From Magnolia sinica (Eukaryota > Streptophyta > Magnoliopsida > Magnoliales > Magnoliaceae): a stretch of 64,000 bases of DNA. How positions within the stretch are numbered: the first letter of the stretch is position 1; the number at the start of each line of letters is the position of its first letter. Below are positions 1 to 14,500 of the stretch, in pieces. The stretch is taken from assembly GCF_029962835.1 (NCBI RefSeq), contig NC_080573.1:92003501-92067500 (forward strand), written 5' to 3'. The notes below the pieces were generated by a model. It was not told where the DNA came from and did not search any database. It saw only the letters and a list, made by a program, of their open reading frames with translations. The translations under genes and the position numbers were made by a program.

Positions 1-1498
1 TCACCTAAGTTACTATGTATTAACTCTAATAGAACAGACGATCTTTCTATTTGTTTAAAAGGTTTTCTAATGAATTTTGATTCGACACATGTTTCACATT
101 TGTCGAATTCTTCATTAGATATATTAGGTAATAAACCTAATCTTTTCATTTTCTTCAAAGATGTTATATTTACATAACTTAATATACTATGCCATAAATA
201 AAAAGGTTTAATGATATAAACAGAACTGAATGTCTTCTTATTATTATCATTGGATACATTTATAATGAATAAACCATCGCTGCAGTACTCCTTACCAACA
301 AAGGTTTCATTCTTAGTCATTACAAGCTTATCTGAATCAAATACTAACTTAACACCAGCCTTATTGAGGAGTGAACCAGAGACCAAGTTTCTTCTAATGT
401 CAGGCACATGTAAGACATCATTCAACATTAGAGTCTTTTCAGAAGTGAGTTTCAGAAGTACTTTCCCTTTCCCTACAACTGGAGACGTTCTAGCATTACC
501 CATGAACACCTGTTCATCATCTCCTGATACTTGGTAGGAGGTAAACATACTACGATCCTTGCACACGTGCCTAGTTGCACCAGTGTTTAACACCCACTCC
601 AAGTTGTTTATAAGGAAGACTTCTGACACCACAGCTACTACCATGTCAGACTCATTGCTTGTTTCTGTAAGATTAGCTTGCGGCTTATCTTTGTTTTTCT
701 TAAGCCTGCAGATTTTGAGATGATGCCCAGGCTTTCCACAGTTGTAGCATTTTTCCTTTTTCTTGAATTGATTGTTTACATTATTCTTTTTGAGCCTGTA
801 TTCTTTGCATAATGTCCAGGTTTGCCACAGTTATCACAGTTGCCCTTTTTCTTATTATTTGCCTGACTTGATTCCAAAAGATTCGCTTTTGAATCTATCT
901 CATTTTTTATTTTCTTTTTGGTCCATGATTCTATTGGTCTCCTCTATTCGTATGTGTACGATAGTGGTTTCCAAAGAAACACCGTTCTTTTTATATTTCA
1001 TTCTATTCTTAAATTCTTTCCAGGAAGACGGTAACTTTTCTATTAGTGCTCCTGACAGAAACACTTCATCTAACTTAATTCCTTCTGTCGATAGTTCGTG
1101 AACTAGACTTTGAAAATCGTGAATCTTATTTGTGACAGGTATATCATCTGTCATTTCATAATGAAGGAAATTAGCAATTGTATGTTTCTTAGCGCCTGCA
1201 TCTTCTAATATGTATTTCTTTTCCAAAACAGTCCATATGTCTTTACAGATACGTAAGAAGCATACGCATCATATAGTTCGTTGGATAAAGAGTTTAGAAT
1301 ATAGTTTTTACAATTATTTTCATCTGTTACTTCAGTTTGATTTACTGGATCTATAGTAAATGATTCAGATAAAATGTATGAAACTTTCAGGGTGGTTAGA
1401 GCGAACATCAGTTTTTGTTTCTACCGTTTAAATGATTGTCCACTGAACGGTTCGATTTTGGCTAACTCAACGGAAGCATTTACTGTTACTGTAGCCAT
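1..1498 (-). pseudogene. Ty1/copia retrotransposon gag-protease-pre-integrase, broken and cut by window edge
   Basis: Reading the minus strand from an ATG at 1498: a short gag start (ATVTVNASVELAKIEPFSG), a TAG stop at 1421-1423 where copia gag usually has Trp, then the UBN2-type gag core (about 1408-900; 'IEKLPSSWKEFKNRMKYKK'), with a frameshift near 1205-1226. Two CCHC zinc knuckles follow, one intact (CYNCGKPGHHLKIC, about 765-720) and one that has lost its last Cys. The protease motif near 560-600 reads WVLNTGATRHVC, so the expected catalytic Asp of DTGA is Asn. A GAG-pre-integrase region (LWH..., CETC) occupies 1-240. Integrase, RT and RNase H would lie to the left, outside the window. 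The domain order is standard for Copia elements. The stop, the frameshifts and the lost Asp mean this copy cannot be autonomous. Confidence 0.88.
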
Positions 1499-2330
1499 AA
1501 TCTATGTAATTCAATACAAATTCGATTTCAAGATTATTAGAATATTTGGTTGAATTAAATAAACTATTAAAATCGAGAACCAAAAAAAAAAAAAAAAATT
1601 TTGAGAAAGAAAAACTTATTGAATTGAGTTGAGGCGTGACTGAGTCACTCAACTTGAAATCAAATTTGCTCCCCTTGGACAGCATCCCAAGTGCAACAGG
1701 TTTCTAGAGCAATCGACCTCCAAGATACAACGACTATGACCCGGTCCTAGCAGTGCACTCACTGTACATGGGCTCAAACCACTTGTAGTTTAATCCGAAA
1801 GTGCTGAGTTGACTCAGCGATAAACTCAGTAGAAAATGTTTAAAACCGAATATCAGAGAGCGTTTTATAAGAGAAGAATTTTTCGTATTTTTGAAACTGG
1901 AATCGGTGGTATTTATATAGACTCCGGAGTGGTGCATAAGCACCCTTTACAAAAGGTTAGATCCATTGGGTTTAAACCCAATAGGGGCGACTAACCGGAA
2001 GGGATGCATCTCTCAGGTTTAAAACGAAAAAGCGCAAGTGCAAGTACATTCTCACACATACAGTCCTGCGAGTACCCATACACACACCCACGCGAGTATA
2101 CTCACACTCGCACTCACACCGCACCCGCACCCATGCCCACGCCCAGCCCAGCCCGTCCCGTCCCGTCCCCCCGCGCACACGCATATGGCACGGACTCGGA
2201 CTCGGACTCGACTGGCTCGGCTTGGCGCGAGCGCGTGTGTGGTGAATGACATAGATTAGAGCTATTTGTATAGCCTCGCCACAGGACCAAATTCACATGC
2301 CCCCTGAAAGAGGCTCAAGCCCTAGGCAAA
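1499..2330 (-). other. Probable leader/5' LTR region of the copia element; low-complexity C-rich tract
   Basis: This stretch lies directly upstream of the copia gag, where the primer-binding site and 5' LTR should be, but I found no clear tRNA-complementary site or LTR end pair. At 2040-2215 it becomes a biased run of cac, ccac and cccgtccc units plus repeated ggactcggactcg, giving overlapping open frames on both strands that reflect composition, not genes. A 16-A run sits at about 1581-1598. Confidence 0.35.
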
Positions 2331-3420
2331 AAGACTATCTTATATACAAGATAGTTTACTTTGTCAAATCTGATGTGGGACAAAACCTACAACTCAAAAG
2401 TACCACAACTTTTCCAAAAATGGAGGGAAATCATCAAAAATTTGAAAATTCAAGTTTTAATATTATTTTTAAACAAAATATAACACGTCATGGCATGGCC
2501 ACTCTTTGCACGGTTCAGATACTCTTCACATTGGACACGGTGGCCGAAAAGAAACGGTAGTATTAGAAGTTCACATGCAGCCTGTGTATGAATGTGGTCA
2601 ATTCTCCATCCTAAAAAGCAAGGGGGTTGGGCAGTTGTAACCATAGGTAAAAGGAACACTTAGAACAACAATCCACGCTTAAACAGAAAAATGCACAACT
2701 GCATGGCCAGAATTATCCCACCCTAGTGATTTTTTTGGCTATAACAAACCACATGGTGGTCCAACAGATGGATTGTCCCAATCACCATTTATGTTTCCGG
2801 TGTGTACTATGATGGGTAATACCACCACATCAACCATCTTGATCCGGTACATGTTTTCCATATGGGTACTGCGACGGCTGAACTACATCGAACTTTTTTG
2901 TTTTTTCTTTTTCTGCAGTGACTATCTCACTAGCATTCATAAAAGGATGCTTGGAACTCAGTATTCTCATAAGATTATAAATTGCATAACCTTGTCTGAC
3001 TCTATTAATAGTCAGTCTTTCGGTTTGTTATTTTGTGGTTTAGCATCATCATGCATTTCAACTTATCCATTTAAGATCCTCTCCTTGTTGTTCTTTAGCA
3101 TTTTCATTTTCCCAGGGAGAAAAAAAAAAAAAAAAAAAAGTGCAAGTAGTGGTGTACATATTTATACAGTCCTTGAACACCATTTGTTTTTTGCCTTTAT
3201 AAATAGAATATGGGTGAGGAAGAGAAATCTTAACACTATTTTCCCCACCAAAATCATGGTATGAGAGCTTAGGTTCCCGTTGAGTCTCTCATTCTCTCTT
3301 CCTCTATTATATTTATAAAAGAAGGAAAAATGTGGTAGTCCAAAGGACAATAGAAATATGTACACCGCTACTAACAAAAGGAAAAAGAAAGAGAATTCAT
3401 AACAAGCTTGAATCAGATTG
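2331..3420. other. Intergenic stretch, no gene seen
   Basis: I see no coding homology here. A poly-A run lies at about 3121-3139. The part above roughly 3,420 leads into the 3' UTR of the DME-like gene transcribed from the minus strand. Confidence 0.5.
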
Positions 3421-3442
3421 ATTTTATTTATTTATTTATTTT
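3421..3442 (-). terminator. Candidate polyadenylation signals of the DME-like gene
   Basis: The plus-strand run attttatttatttatttat reads as overlapping AATAAA hexamers on the minus strand, about 350 nt beyond the stop codon at 3793-3795. That is a plausible 3' UTR length. No transcript evidence is available, so the actual cleavage site is unknown. Confidence 0.45.
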
Positions 3443-3792
3443 GAATCGAATTGGAACTCAAGGAAGTACTTGGTGTGAGAAATTGATATAGTTTATCAAG
3501 GAAACCTTAAAAAACTGGAGGATGTATGTACCTGTATAGCTCTCCGAAGAATGGCTCGATTTTGAGCATGAGATAAAGTAAATATAATGTTAGTTCATTT
3601 GCAGGCTGCCGACTACAAGCACTTGTGCTCTATGGGATCTTACAAAATTCACCCAACTAGCTATCTGGCTTGCCGCAATGTGCCTAGTGTTAGAGGGCCA
3701 CAAGTTTGCATCAATCTGCTGATCAGCTCTCTGATCTTTCAATGGACAGATCCTGATTCAGACTTTGTTCTGGTTCTCTTCATCAGCATTGC

Positions 3793-5549
3793 CTACTTTG
3801 AATTTTCTGTCCTCTTTAACCTCACTAACTTGCTTGCTGCTAAGTGCTGTCTTGCTGTTAGAGGTCGAGGTGCCCGTGTTTTACGGTCAAATCCCCTCAC
3901 GCAAACAAATCCTGCAAGACAATTTTCAATAATTGAGGAAAGAATGCATGGGGCTAAAAAATTCCTACAAAATGGTTTTTCAGTAAAATTTCCCTCAAAG
4001 AGGTGTGAGCTAATCTATTTGAGCCAAAGGCCTTAGTGTTGGAACCTGTTTTATTTAAATGATTGGGCATGAGGATCAACCTTGGGTATCTAATATTTGA
4101 GATGTAGATGGGGTACAGGTCGGAATATGAGATTATCGTGCTAAGTAGCCACACCTTATTTTTCATATATTTTCAAGAGGTATGATGGTTTTGGTTGCAT
4201 TACTTATAATTTGACAATGTTTTGAAAGAAAAGGAGGAATAGCTTCATAAAGTGGCCTTAGTGGCTGATTTTGAGTTGGCTATCTGTGGTAAATACTAAC
4301 CAGTTCTTGTTCAACAGTCTAGATTCTCTAGTTTGGAAACAAACTCTTATAGTTCAGACATCCTACTTGTGCTTGTAATGTAAACAAATGCATTGGCTAT
4401 TTTTCCATGTGATTTCTTTGTTCTATTTGCAGATGCGTGCAGAATTATGTTGTGGGTTTTTAAAAACTAATTGTAGATAAAGAAGTTTCAATGGATATAG
4501 ACCAGAATATGTTGCAGTACAAGTATGGGGACACACTTCAGTGGTACCGGTACCCTCATGTGATACCAAACAGAAGGGAGGTCCACATGATGTATTCATG
4601 ACATCCAAACCGTCCATCAAATGTGCGACCTCGGGTTGCATCCAGTGCCAAAAAATCAGCTCAATCCAAAAATCAGGTGGGATACACCACAGGGAACAAG
4701 TTGAGAGTGGATGCCTATTATTGATTTGAAAAGGGGCCAACCGTGTAGTGTATCTGAAAACCAGGCCATTCAGACCCTTTATCTGACCTAGATGAAGGTC
4801 AGTAGCAAAATCAGGCTGTTTTGCAACTTAGGTGGGCCCCGGTGCAAATCAAGGGTGGGAGTTCCCTCCCATCTGACTATATACTAACACATTTCAGCCA
4901 CCCTAGGAGACATGGAAGTTGCCACTGAGATTGCACATCTTTTTATATCATGAGCTGTTTCCATTTAATGGAATGGTAAAGATTGATATCGTCAAACTGA
5001 ATGGGAATGGAAGTGGAGTAAAATAGTACGTCTGCACGTGTTCTAGTGCTGTCGACACTGCTGTAAGCTACAGTAATGTTGAGTTTTGTTCGCCCCACCA
5101 TGACGTTTGTAGGATATCCACTCCGTCCAGCAGACACGCCTAGTTTTGTTTGCCAAGGGCCCAATAACTAGGCTGATTCATGACTCAGTTGGACCACAGT
5201 ACGAGGAAATAGTCAGGAGGGGATGCCCACTTTTGATTGCATTGAGGCACAACTAAGTTGTGGAATGTCCTGATTTTTGGCATATCCCTCCATCCTAGTG
5301 GGATGCACCACTTGAATGGATTGGTTGACATACGCAGCATGATGGGCCCCATACACAATCAATGATAGGCTTCCTGTTGTTTACTATTCCTCGTGGTGTG
5401 GCCCGATTGGCCTCAATTTTTTGGGCTTAGGGTCCACTATCAGAGGGCGCATCTGATGGATGGACGGATTGGATATCATGTAAACATTATGGTGGGTCCC
5501 ACATGGGTCAAAAGTACTGTGGCTCGTGGTAGTGTCAACATTATCAGAT

Positions 5550-5599
<50 letters not shown>

Positions 5600-8500
5600 C
5601 ACGCAGAAACACACACACACACACAATGTAACTCTTCTATAAAAGAGGAAGAAGATGCAATTGTTCATGAACTTCCCATTCCCCATCATTGTTTACTGTT
5701 CTTTCTGCATGTTCTCTATGTGCATTTAGAGGGCTTGTTCATTTTTAATTTTGCATTGCTATGGTGCTAGTTGTCATCTATTCTTTCAAGAACACATAAT
5801 AGAAATCAAGGGTTGTCATTATTAATACCTCTCCAGAAGCATTGTTGAATTCCTTCTGTTGTTAGACCTAGTAAGATAAAATATTAGGGTCAGCTACTTG
5901 TTCTGCATGTTTGCACACAGACATCTTTTCCAAACTGTGAGTACGAAGTCATCGTGTACACATTTTACCTTGAAATATTGTTGGTATGGAGGTGCCAAAA
6001 TACACCGTACGTCGAGGCAGATTCCATATCAATGCCCTAGGTACATCTATTGGCTGAATGCTGGTATCATGATCTGCAAACACCTACATTGTATACTTAC
6101 ACTTAGATCATTAGCTAAACAACAAATAGGACAATGAAAATCCCTGGAACTCTTTTTACTTTTTTTTCTTCTTTCTCTTTCTTCTTCTTCTTCTTCTTCT
6201 TCTTCTTCTTCTTCTTTTTTTGCCTTGAATTTAACTCTAAACCCAAGTTTTGGTAGGGCTGCAACTTGGGTTCAAGTCAACCTGAGTCCAATGGACCCAA
6301 CCTGAGTTCAGGTTGGGTTGTCAAAGTCCTTGGGTTGGAAAACGCTAACCCAATTTGAAATCAGGTTTGATTAGGTTTAGAGCAAATTCGGGTCGGTTTA
6401 GATGGGTTTGGGAATAATCTCATGTATTTGGGTCAGGTTAGGTCAAGTATAGAGGAATTCGGGTTGGGCATCACAGGTTGGGTTGAGTTGGGTTGGGCTC
6501 TAGTTGGGTTCCTTCGGTTGGAATTTCGGGTCGGGTCAAGTTGCGGGTTGGGTCTCTTGAGGTCGGCTGGGTTGGGGTTGACCCTCAATCCAATCCAACC
6601 AAACCCACCCGAGTTGCACCCCTAACTCTTGGAGGTTTGTTTTCTGCACTTCCACGATAGGTGAAATGCTTTATCCGGTATTTTGAATTTACCTCGTTGA
6701 CTTGAAAGTAAGTTCCGTTGAGTGGAAAGCTCCCTCTCATTGCAGTCCGACATGGTATCTGGTCATGGGATTGTTCTACATCAATACATTGTCCAAAAGA
6801 TAGTCTATTATATAAAAGATTATGTGTATCATGTAACAAATTATATCCGGTTTCTAAAATACAGTGCAGACTGCGTATGCATGAGGTGCAGGCATTTCTT
6901 ACAAGAAGTGTGCCTCTGACTGTCTGGGAATTTTCTTCTCGTATGCTGTTGCATGAAAAGCATGCCTTCTTGTCGCATAGGCTACCTGATTCTTGAGAGT
7001 TGCAGCAAATACCAGGAGGTTGAATGGAATCTGCTGTTTCGCCTGATATTAAGCTCAAAGAGGATTAGTCAATGAGAAAGATATGCTATAAACCACCTAA
7101 TGATGCACTTTGTGAGCATGGTGTCGTGTCTCTAATGTTATGTCCTTACCGGGTGTCCATATAGCCAGTAGGTAAGAACATGGATCATCAGGCTCTCTTC
7201 GGTCCAGCTGTAATTGTTGAAGCATGTAAGAAAATTTAAAATAGAATGTACATATTCACCAAACAAAAATGCTTATGAGAATGACCATTAACATAGATCA
7301 CCTCTGCCAAAAGAGGGTGTGAATCTGGAAGTTCATAACTGCAGCCAGGGAAACATATCATTATTATATACCATAGAAGATAAGATTACCTTGTTCATTA
7401 CAATCTAGGACATCCATAGTTAGAATATTAGTAGTGATGATCATTTCAATCATTTTCAGGAATAAGAATTTTAGCATGGATTCATTTAAGTTTAATGCAT
7501 GATAATCAAAAACGGTTATGTAGCAGCCTTGATGTAATGGTAATGGTGGGAGCCTTTACGTGATACGGGGCTGTCGCCTGTTCTGGAAAAAAAAAGGTTC
7601 ATAACGGCCGATATGGGCTCGTAACATTTTCTTCTTTTTAAAAGATATTTACTGTTACAGGGCCGTAATCACCATCACTATTACTTGATAAAACAGTACA
7701 GTACTCACACTTGGTGCTCTGTTCGCAGCCTCCCCACATTCTTCAGCTTGGGCACAGGGATAGAAGCAGCCTGTGGAGATAAAGCAACTAAAGCCTTTGA
7801 AAAATCGGCATCTTGGAGTTCCATATTGTTCTCGTGCATATAATTCTGTACATTCTGTGTGAACTCCTCCAGGTTTAGCTTGATCGTAGGAATATCTTCA
7901 GGATCCTCCTGCCAGAAAGCATCCTCAATTGCAGTTTCTGAGATATCTATATTTTCTGGTTCTGGTGTAGTGGGTTCTTCAATGATAGGTTCACACCGTT
8001 TGCTTCCAAGTCCTTGTGAGTGTGGATTACCCTCTATTCGAGGCAGTGGCATTGGATGAAAAACCACTTTCTGGTCTTGTTCGGCAGTCTTGGGAACCAA
8101 ACTCACTAAACCTTTCTCCTCGGGACCTGGCAGGGCAAGCCTTGCACTGCACATGAAACAGGTACATCAGTGTTTTTCTATTGAAATTTGCCTTAACAAG
8201 TCATATGTAGCTTGCATGAATGTCTCTACATAGATTTGTGTCCAAGATTGAATGTATGATTGCACGTATACTTGTAAATCTAAGCCGACATCATGATACA
8301 TAAAATTCCTGAACATTATGGGTGCTGGTGAGCTGCTATCCCAATCTCTTAAAAGGGATATGACCTAAGAGTAGTCTGTGACCTTCATAGTGGGTTCATC
8401 ACTGAGATTTTTAAAAGATTTTGCTATTTTAGATGCTATCATCATCAAAATCATCATCCAAGCCTAATTCCAATTAATTATGGTTGCCTACACGAATCAT

Positions 8501-11500
8501 CTCCCCCATTCCACTCCATCAAGGGAAAGGTATCCAAAAGCGGTTATTACATAGCTCGATCTGGAATTGGAGGATTTACCACGAAAGCCCCTACCGAAGC
8601 TATTGGTGCGTGCCCTTTCCATGATATGGCTGTAATGCCCGATTTGAAAAAGAAAAAAAAAGGGCCTACAGTAGGCCTGTAATGATCGTAATGGCTTTTA
8701 TGGGCCCATGACAGAATGATATGGGGCAACAATAGACTGATTCTAGGCCAAAATGTTTATTCTTTAAAAAAAATTTGACCATTACAAAGCCGTAATGGTC
8801 GTTACAGCCAGTATAACAGCCAAAACGCTGGCTACTACAGCCACCATTACTGTTGTTGAATACCTTGTTCAAGGACCATACCATCAGTTAGGTATTCAAG
8901 GACCATACCATCAGTTAGATCATAGGACATCAAGTATTTTCTTAGTAGCTCCACCCACGTCCTTTTGAGCCTTCCCCTAAGATCCCAAAGGAATTTATCC
9001 AAACAGATTGGCAAACTAACCCCAAGTCTCCTAAACTATTAGACAGCTTCTGACATGTAAGCATTGACTATTCTTTGACTTTGCAAATGCAGTGTCGAGT
9101 AGTCCATGCATCATAATTTTGTTTTCACTGATCCATATCTAGAGTTCATAGGGGGTTGTAAATTTTCATTGCATGGTCACATGTACACCACCTTTGTCAC
9201 TTAAAATTGAAGGAAAGCCCCTGCACATCATCGATACAATATTCATCATTTATTCCTAAATGTGGTTCATGGACTACCTAATAATTTTATTAGTTGATCA
9301 ACTAATATAATTGATTGAAACATGTATAGATTCTTGGTACATGTGGAACTCATATTAACAAGCAATCTGGAAGAATTTCAATTATTTTCTGGCTTTCAGC
9401 AGGAATGAGTTATTTACCTTGCAAATGCACTTGCAAAGTGTTTGCACTCTGTTCTCATTGGACATGCATTGCAATTAGGATTCTTCTTTGTACAGAAAAC
9501 CTGCATGAAATGAAAAGCATAGTTGAACTTTGTGCATGACTAATCACCTCCAAGGAACTGAAAATCCTTTCAGATATTGTGTATGTGTATAAATGCACCT
9601 TTCCAAAAGTAATCATTTGATAATGCAACTCATACCTACAAAAATGAATTACGTTAGAATACACTGAACTTGATAAAAGATACAGACTGCGCAAGTAGAC
9701 AAGCCTTTCCACTTGTTATCTACACCGAAAAACACACACACACACATATAATGTATGTATGTATGTAAATGAAGGAAACAAGCATGAAATATGAATAATT
9801 GCAAGGAGGGTTTCCTGGCATACAATGTCCGCTGATCTAGTGTACACAGCCGAGGCCAAAGGTACTTCTGAACGCTCGCCAGCACTGGGTACCTTGGAAA
9901 GGAAAAAATGGATTAGAATGCTCCCATTTTGAATGTCTACGTGGAAGATAGCTGTTGCTTTAGCATGCTTATCATGAAGAAATTTGGTATGATTGGTCAT
10001 TCGGCAGAAAGTACTTACTGTTCCAGGAGGTGGATTTGAACAGACTCAGGCAGGGGTCGAAGTGGCACCCATCCCAATCTCACAGATACACGACCAACAT
10101 TTGTGTCAACCTTACAAAAGAGACAGCTTCAATGTAAGCTTTCATTTCATTTCTGTTTCTTTTTTCTTTTTTCCTTACAATTGAACAGTTGTCATTAATT
10201 TAAAATCTTACTGGGAAAGCAACATGGTGTAGTGTCAAAAGACGAACGCACTCGGTGCTTTTCAGTCCTAATCCCCGTATACTTAAAAAGTAATCCCTGA
10301 TTAGAAGCAAACCAAACATAATTGTAAGCACTGGTAATATAATCTGGAAGAATTATCTCTTCCTTTTTTTTTCTCCCTAATATCATGTATAAGACAAGTG
10401 AATACCCAATTAATGTATGCTTACACCAAGGGTCAAAATTGGGCCTGTAACTTTTCACATTGGTTGTGGATGAGTTAATGAGGAAATTGCACGAAAAGAT
10501 CCCATTGTGTATGTTTTTTTCAAGTGACATGGTTTTGATTGACAAGACGAGAGAGGGTGTAAACACAAAACTAGATTTATGGAGGGGTGCTTTAGAATCT
10601 ATAGAATTTTAAATTAGTGGGACTAAAATAGAGTATATGAAGTGCAATTTGAGTGAAAGTAGGTGTGAAAATGAGGAATTAGTTAAGGTTGATGACCAAG
10701 AAGTTTCCTAGAATGACCACTTCCGGCATCTTGGGTCAATAATTCATGAAAGTGGAGAGACTGTGAAGGATGTTGCCCATAGAGTTCAAGAAGAAATGGA
10801 GATGTGCCTTTGGAGTTTTATGTGATCTTCATGTACCACTTAAATTGAAAGCGAGATTTTATAGGTTGGCTATAAGATCAGCCATGCTTTATGGGACAAA
10901 ATGTGGGTAGTTAAGGAGCATGTCAATAGGATGATGAGTGTAGTTGAAATGAGGATTCTGATGTGGATGAGTGACAAACAACAAAGGATAGAATTAGAAA
11001 TGAATGCATTCGAGGAAATTTAAGAATAGAACCAATAGATAATAAGATGAGGGAAAGTAGACTTAGATGATTTTGTCATGTGCAATGCAGACCAAGAATT
11101 GCGCCAGTTAGGAGTGACTTTTTACACGTTGAAGGCTCTAAAAGGGCAAGAGGAAGGCCCAAAAGGATGACCTATGGTCTAACTGAAGTTATGGCCGTTG
11201 ATAGAGTGGGATGGAGGAAAAGGATTCAGGTAGCTGACCCCAATTAGTTTGGATAAGGCTTAGATGATGATGACGACAACGATGATTCCTAATATAATGT
11301 ATAGATAATGATGTCAGGGTTTAAAGTATCGTCTAAAACAGGAACATATCACCCAATATGTACCAGTATCACCCGTGCAGATCTATCAACCCAATATTGG
11401 CCCAAAACACCCCAGTACAGGCCAATACCTAACAGTAACAGTGGGGAACGATATCTTACGTAACACACGCATTTCAAACATTGCGTGAGCTCTATCCACC

Positions 11501-14500
11501 ATTGGAGCAACCATATCAGGGATGATTGCTAGATCTAATGCAAAAATTTTAATTTAATTGACCTAGTGTGACAATGACATATAATCTATCATTTATCAGC
11601 AGAGATGCTAAATATTAACAGTGCAGTAACATATTAACTATGTCAACCATGCCGATAGTTGATGCAATCACGTGCTTGCTCTTACTTTGCTTTGTCGGGT
11701 GGAACATCTCTTAACCATTCTAGGTCAATGCTTCCATGTTCGCTAACCACTCGGTTAAGGAATTCCTGCAAAACATATTGCCGCCATAATAAGATGTCAT
11801 GCTGTTAGAACATGAGAGAAGCATGCCATCAAAACTGTCCTATTTAATATTTGCTTGTAGGCCCTTAAACAAAAATTGTGACTTTCCCTAATAATCTTGA
11901 ATGCATTTGAGAAGAGATTCTATGATTTCCAGAATTTGAGGAAAGGGCAAATTGAAACTGCAGAATTGATGCTTATAAAGATAGAATGCCGTGGAATACC
12001 TGTATTCGCTCTGAAAGCATGTTGTTCATTCCCCGTTCCTTGATGGTTTCAGAGACTGCTTTTACATCTGCACATCTAACTGCTTCCCAATCTACCGAGT
12101 CCATTGCATCGCTGTGTCTTTCTTTCACCAGACCTTCATAACCTGCTTGCTTTCTTAAACTATCCCAGTCGAAAGCCTTTGTTTTGTCTACCCCACTTTT
12201 TTCTTTCCTTTTTTTCAGAGCATTTTTTGTTGTTTCGTTAGGCATGTTTTTCGAACTACAAGCTTCATCAATTGAATCCGATCGAACTATTTTCCTCTCC
12301 ACAGTTGTTTTCTTATCTACTAAACTTGAGCTTTCTGCAACATCTAAACTATCTTCTAGATAACTGGGCGGATCTAGTTGGCTTTGCTGCATTCTTGAGT
12401 GCTGCCTGTGAAACGGTGGTTCAATCTGGTTTTGATGTTCTGCAACCTCTGTGCTTTCATATTGGGTCTCTGCCTCTCTTCCTCTTAGGGAACTGAGTGT
12501 TTGCTCAGATTGTAAATGGGAGTATCTACTTAAACTGACATCTCCTGATGACGCATTGGTCCTGTCTCTTGGATGAATGAACGGATGCCATTCAACACAT
12601 GCTTCTGGTGCTGAGCATGGTGGTAGGTGCACTGGGTGCTTTCTTATGGGTAATAATGGATCACTGTTCTGAGCAGTTTGAGCAGTTGATAACAGCCTCT
12701 GATGAACCGTAATTTCAATTTCATTTCCTGCTGCAAGGCTGATTCTTTTCCCTGTATGGCAGCTATCTTTTACCTCAGTGATTTCAGAAATTTCAGAGGC
12801 AGTCGAAGGCAAATAATATCTGCTTCCTTCTCTTGACACCTCCATGGACATCGGTTCTATGGAGCCTGACTCTGTGCTTCTATGTGGCTGATGACCATTT
12901 GATGGGATACTCAGCACATCTTTTACATTATGTGGTGCTTGGGGTTGATGGGAATCTGCTGTGTCAATGGATAGACATGAGTCTATCGGACCATCCACTC
13001 CAAAGTACGATATTCTCTTCTCACATGCTGAAACTTCAAACTGGCTGGTTGCACCCTCAAAATTCTCTTTTGATGATATCCTCCCATTCCTACCAGTGTA
13101 AAATTCCTGGAACAAGGTACTTCCTTCCATTTGTAGAAGCTCTGTGAACGACATAGAACTATTGAAACCGAGTATCAGATTGTCTGCTTCAGAGATGGAA
13201 TCTAAGGACTCAATCTGATCAGCCGTTTGAACTATAGATCCTGGGGAGTTTTGAGAAGAAATAACAGATGTTTGAGAAGAAACCACATCTTCCAATCCTC
13301 TCCTATCCTCGCTATCTGCCAACCATGCACTTTCTGTGACCATGGGTGGTGTGTCTGTGGTGTTTTTTGCTGATTCTTGACACATTTGTGACACATTCTG
13401 GCAGACAGCTGAATGCTCATCTTTTGAAGAGACTGCCGTGCAGACTCCCGTATTGCTTCCAAATGATTCATTGCAGCTTGTCATTTCCTTTTCTTCTGAG
13501 GGGTCAGCTTCATTTAGTGTCATGGAACCTTGGTCACAAGCCTTTTGCCCTGAAATAGTGCCGGACCATTTATCGGAGACCAGCATACATGCACCTTGCT
13601 CTTCTGCAGATGGGCTTATACCTTCTCCATGGGGTGGCCCACTTTTGGTTCTTGACTGAGGAGGAAATCTTGCAGCAAGGTTCATGTACGCAGAGCTGGA
13701 AAAAGATAAAAATATGCCCCACTTTATTCTATGTTTTCTTGACTTTTAGCATCTTTTGTAAATGATGATATGAAGTATGAACTAATGAATCCTTGTTTAC
13801 CTTGATAGATGGTCAGAGACATTCTGAGTAAGAAAGACACCGACCACCGAGTCCACAACAGATCCTTTCCACCGAGAGAAGCGCCTATCGCCTGTCAAGT
13901 ACAGTAGAAATTTTATTTTAGTAGACATGGAACTGCATATATTTTATTTTATTTGACTTGAACTACAGATTGCAAGTAATTACACAAGCAAGCCGAATCA
14001 TAGTAACCTATTACAAAACGCACATACACAGTGAAGAGTTTCTGATGCTTTTAATGTAGAGGAAATATAGGATCCTTGATCCAGGGCTTTGTACAGTATA
14101 CTTGGCTTCTCAGTTCTGAGAAGAGGGGCTGTTTTATGTTAATTCAATTGATTTCTCTGCTGGGATCCACTGTCAATGGTGCATTCCTGAAAGATCTTAG
14201 TCACCAATCTTGCAGCTTTTTATAGTTGAATTTGGACCTTTGCTAGATTGTTCTTCTTCATCGACTTCTTGTATGCCACAAATTAAAAGGAAGGGTTGCT
14301 CCACCGAGGAGATTTTTGGGGAACCATGCATCCAGCATGGGACACAATAGGCCAACTGGATTACATCATGGGCCTCGCTTGTCAAAGTTCAAAAATCAAA
14401 ACCTGAATACACTATGAAACTCTAAAAATGCACTTTTCAGTAATTTACTTCTGAAGTTTTTTTTTTTTCCCTTCCCCAGGTTCCATTAAAAATCACCCAC

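Noticed and set aside
2004..2259. Several overlapping open frames on both strands
   Set aside because: Low-complexity C-rich/CA-rich sequence keeps frames open by composition; no conserved protein.
3587..4036. Plus-strand 149-aa open frame
   Set aside because: It overlaps the antisense of the last DME exon (3793-3911 minus), which has strong homology and correct splice sites.
5898..6137. Plus-strand open frame
   Set aside because: Antisense of the DME exon 6083-5969.
6585..7058. A single 157-aa minus-strand protein
   Set aside because: It reads through an intron; the true product is two DME exons (7042-6903 and 6758-6693).
12272..13659. Several plus-strand open frames
   Set aside because: Antisense shadows of the long DME exon 13695-12000.
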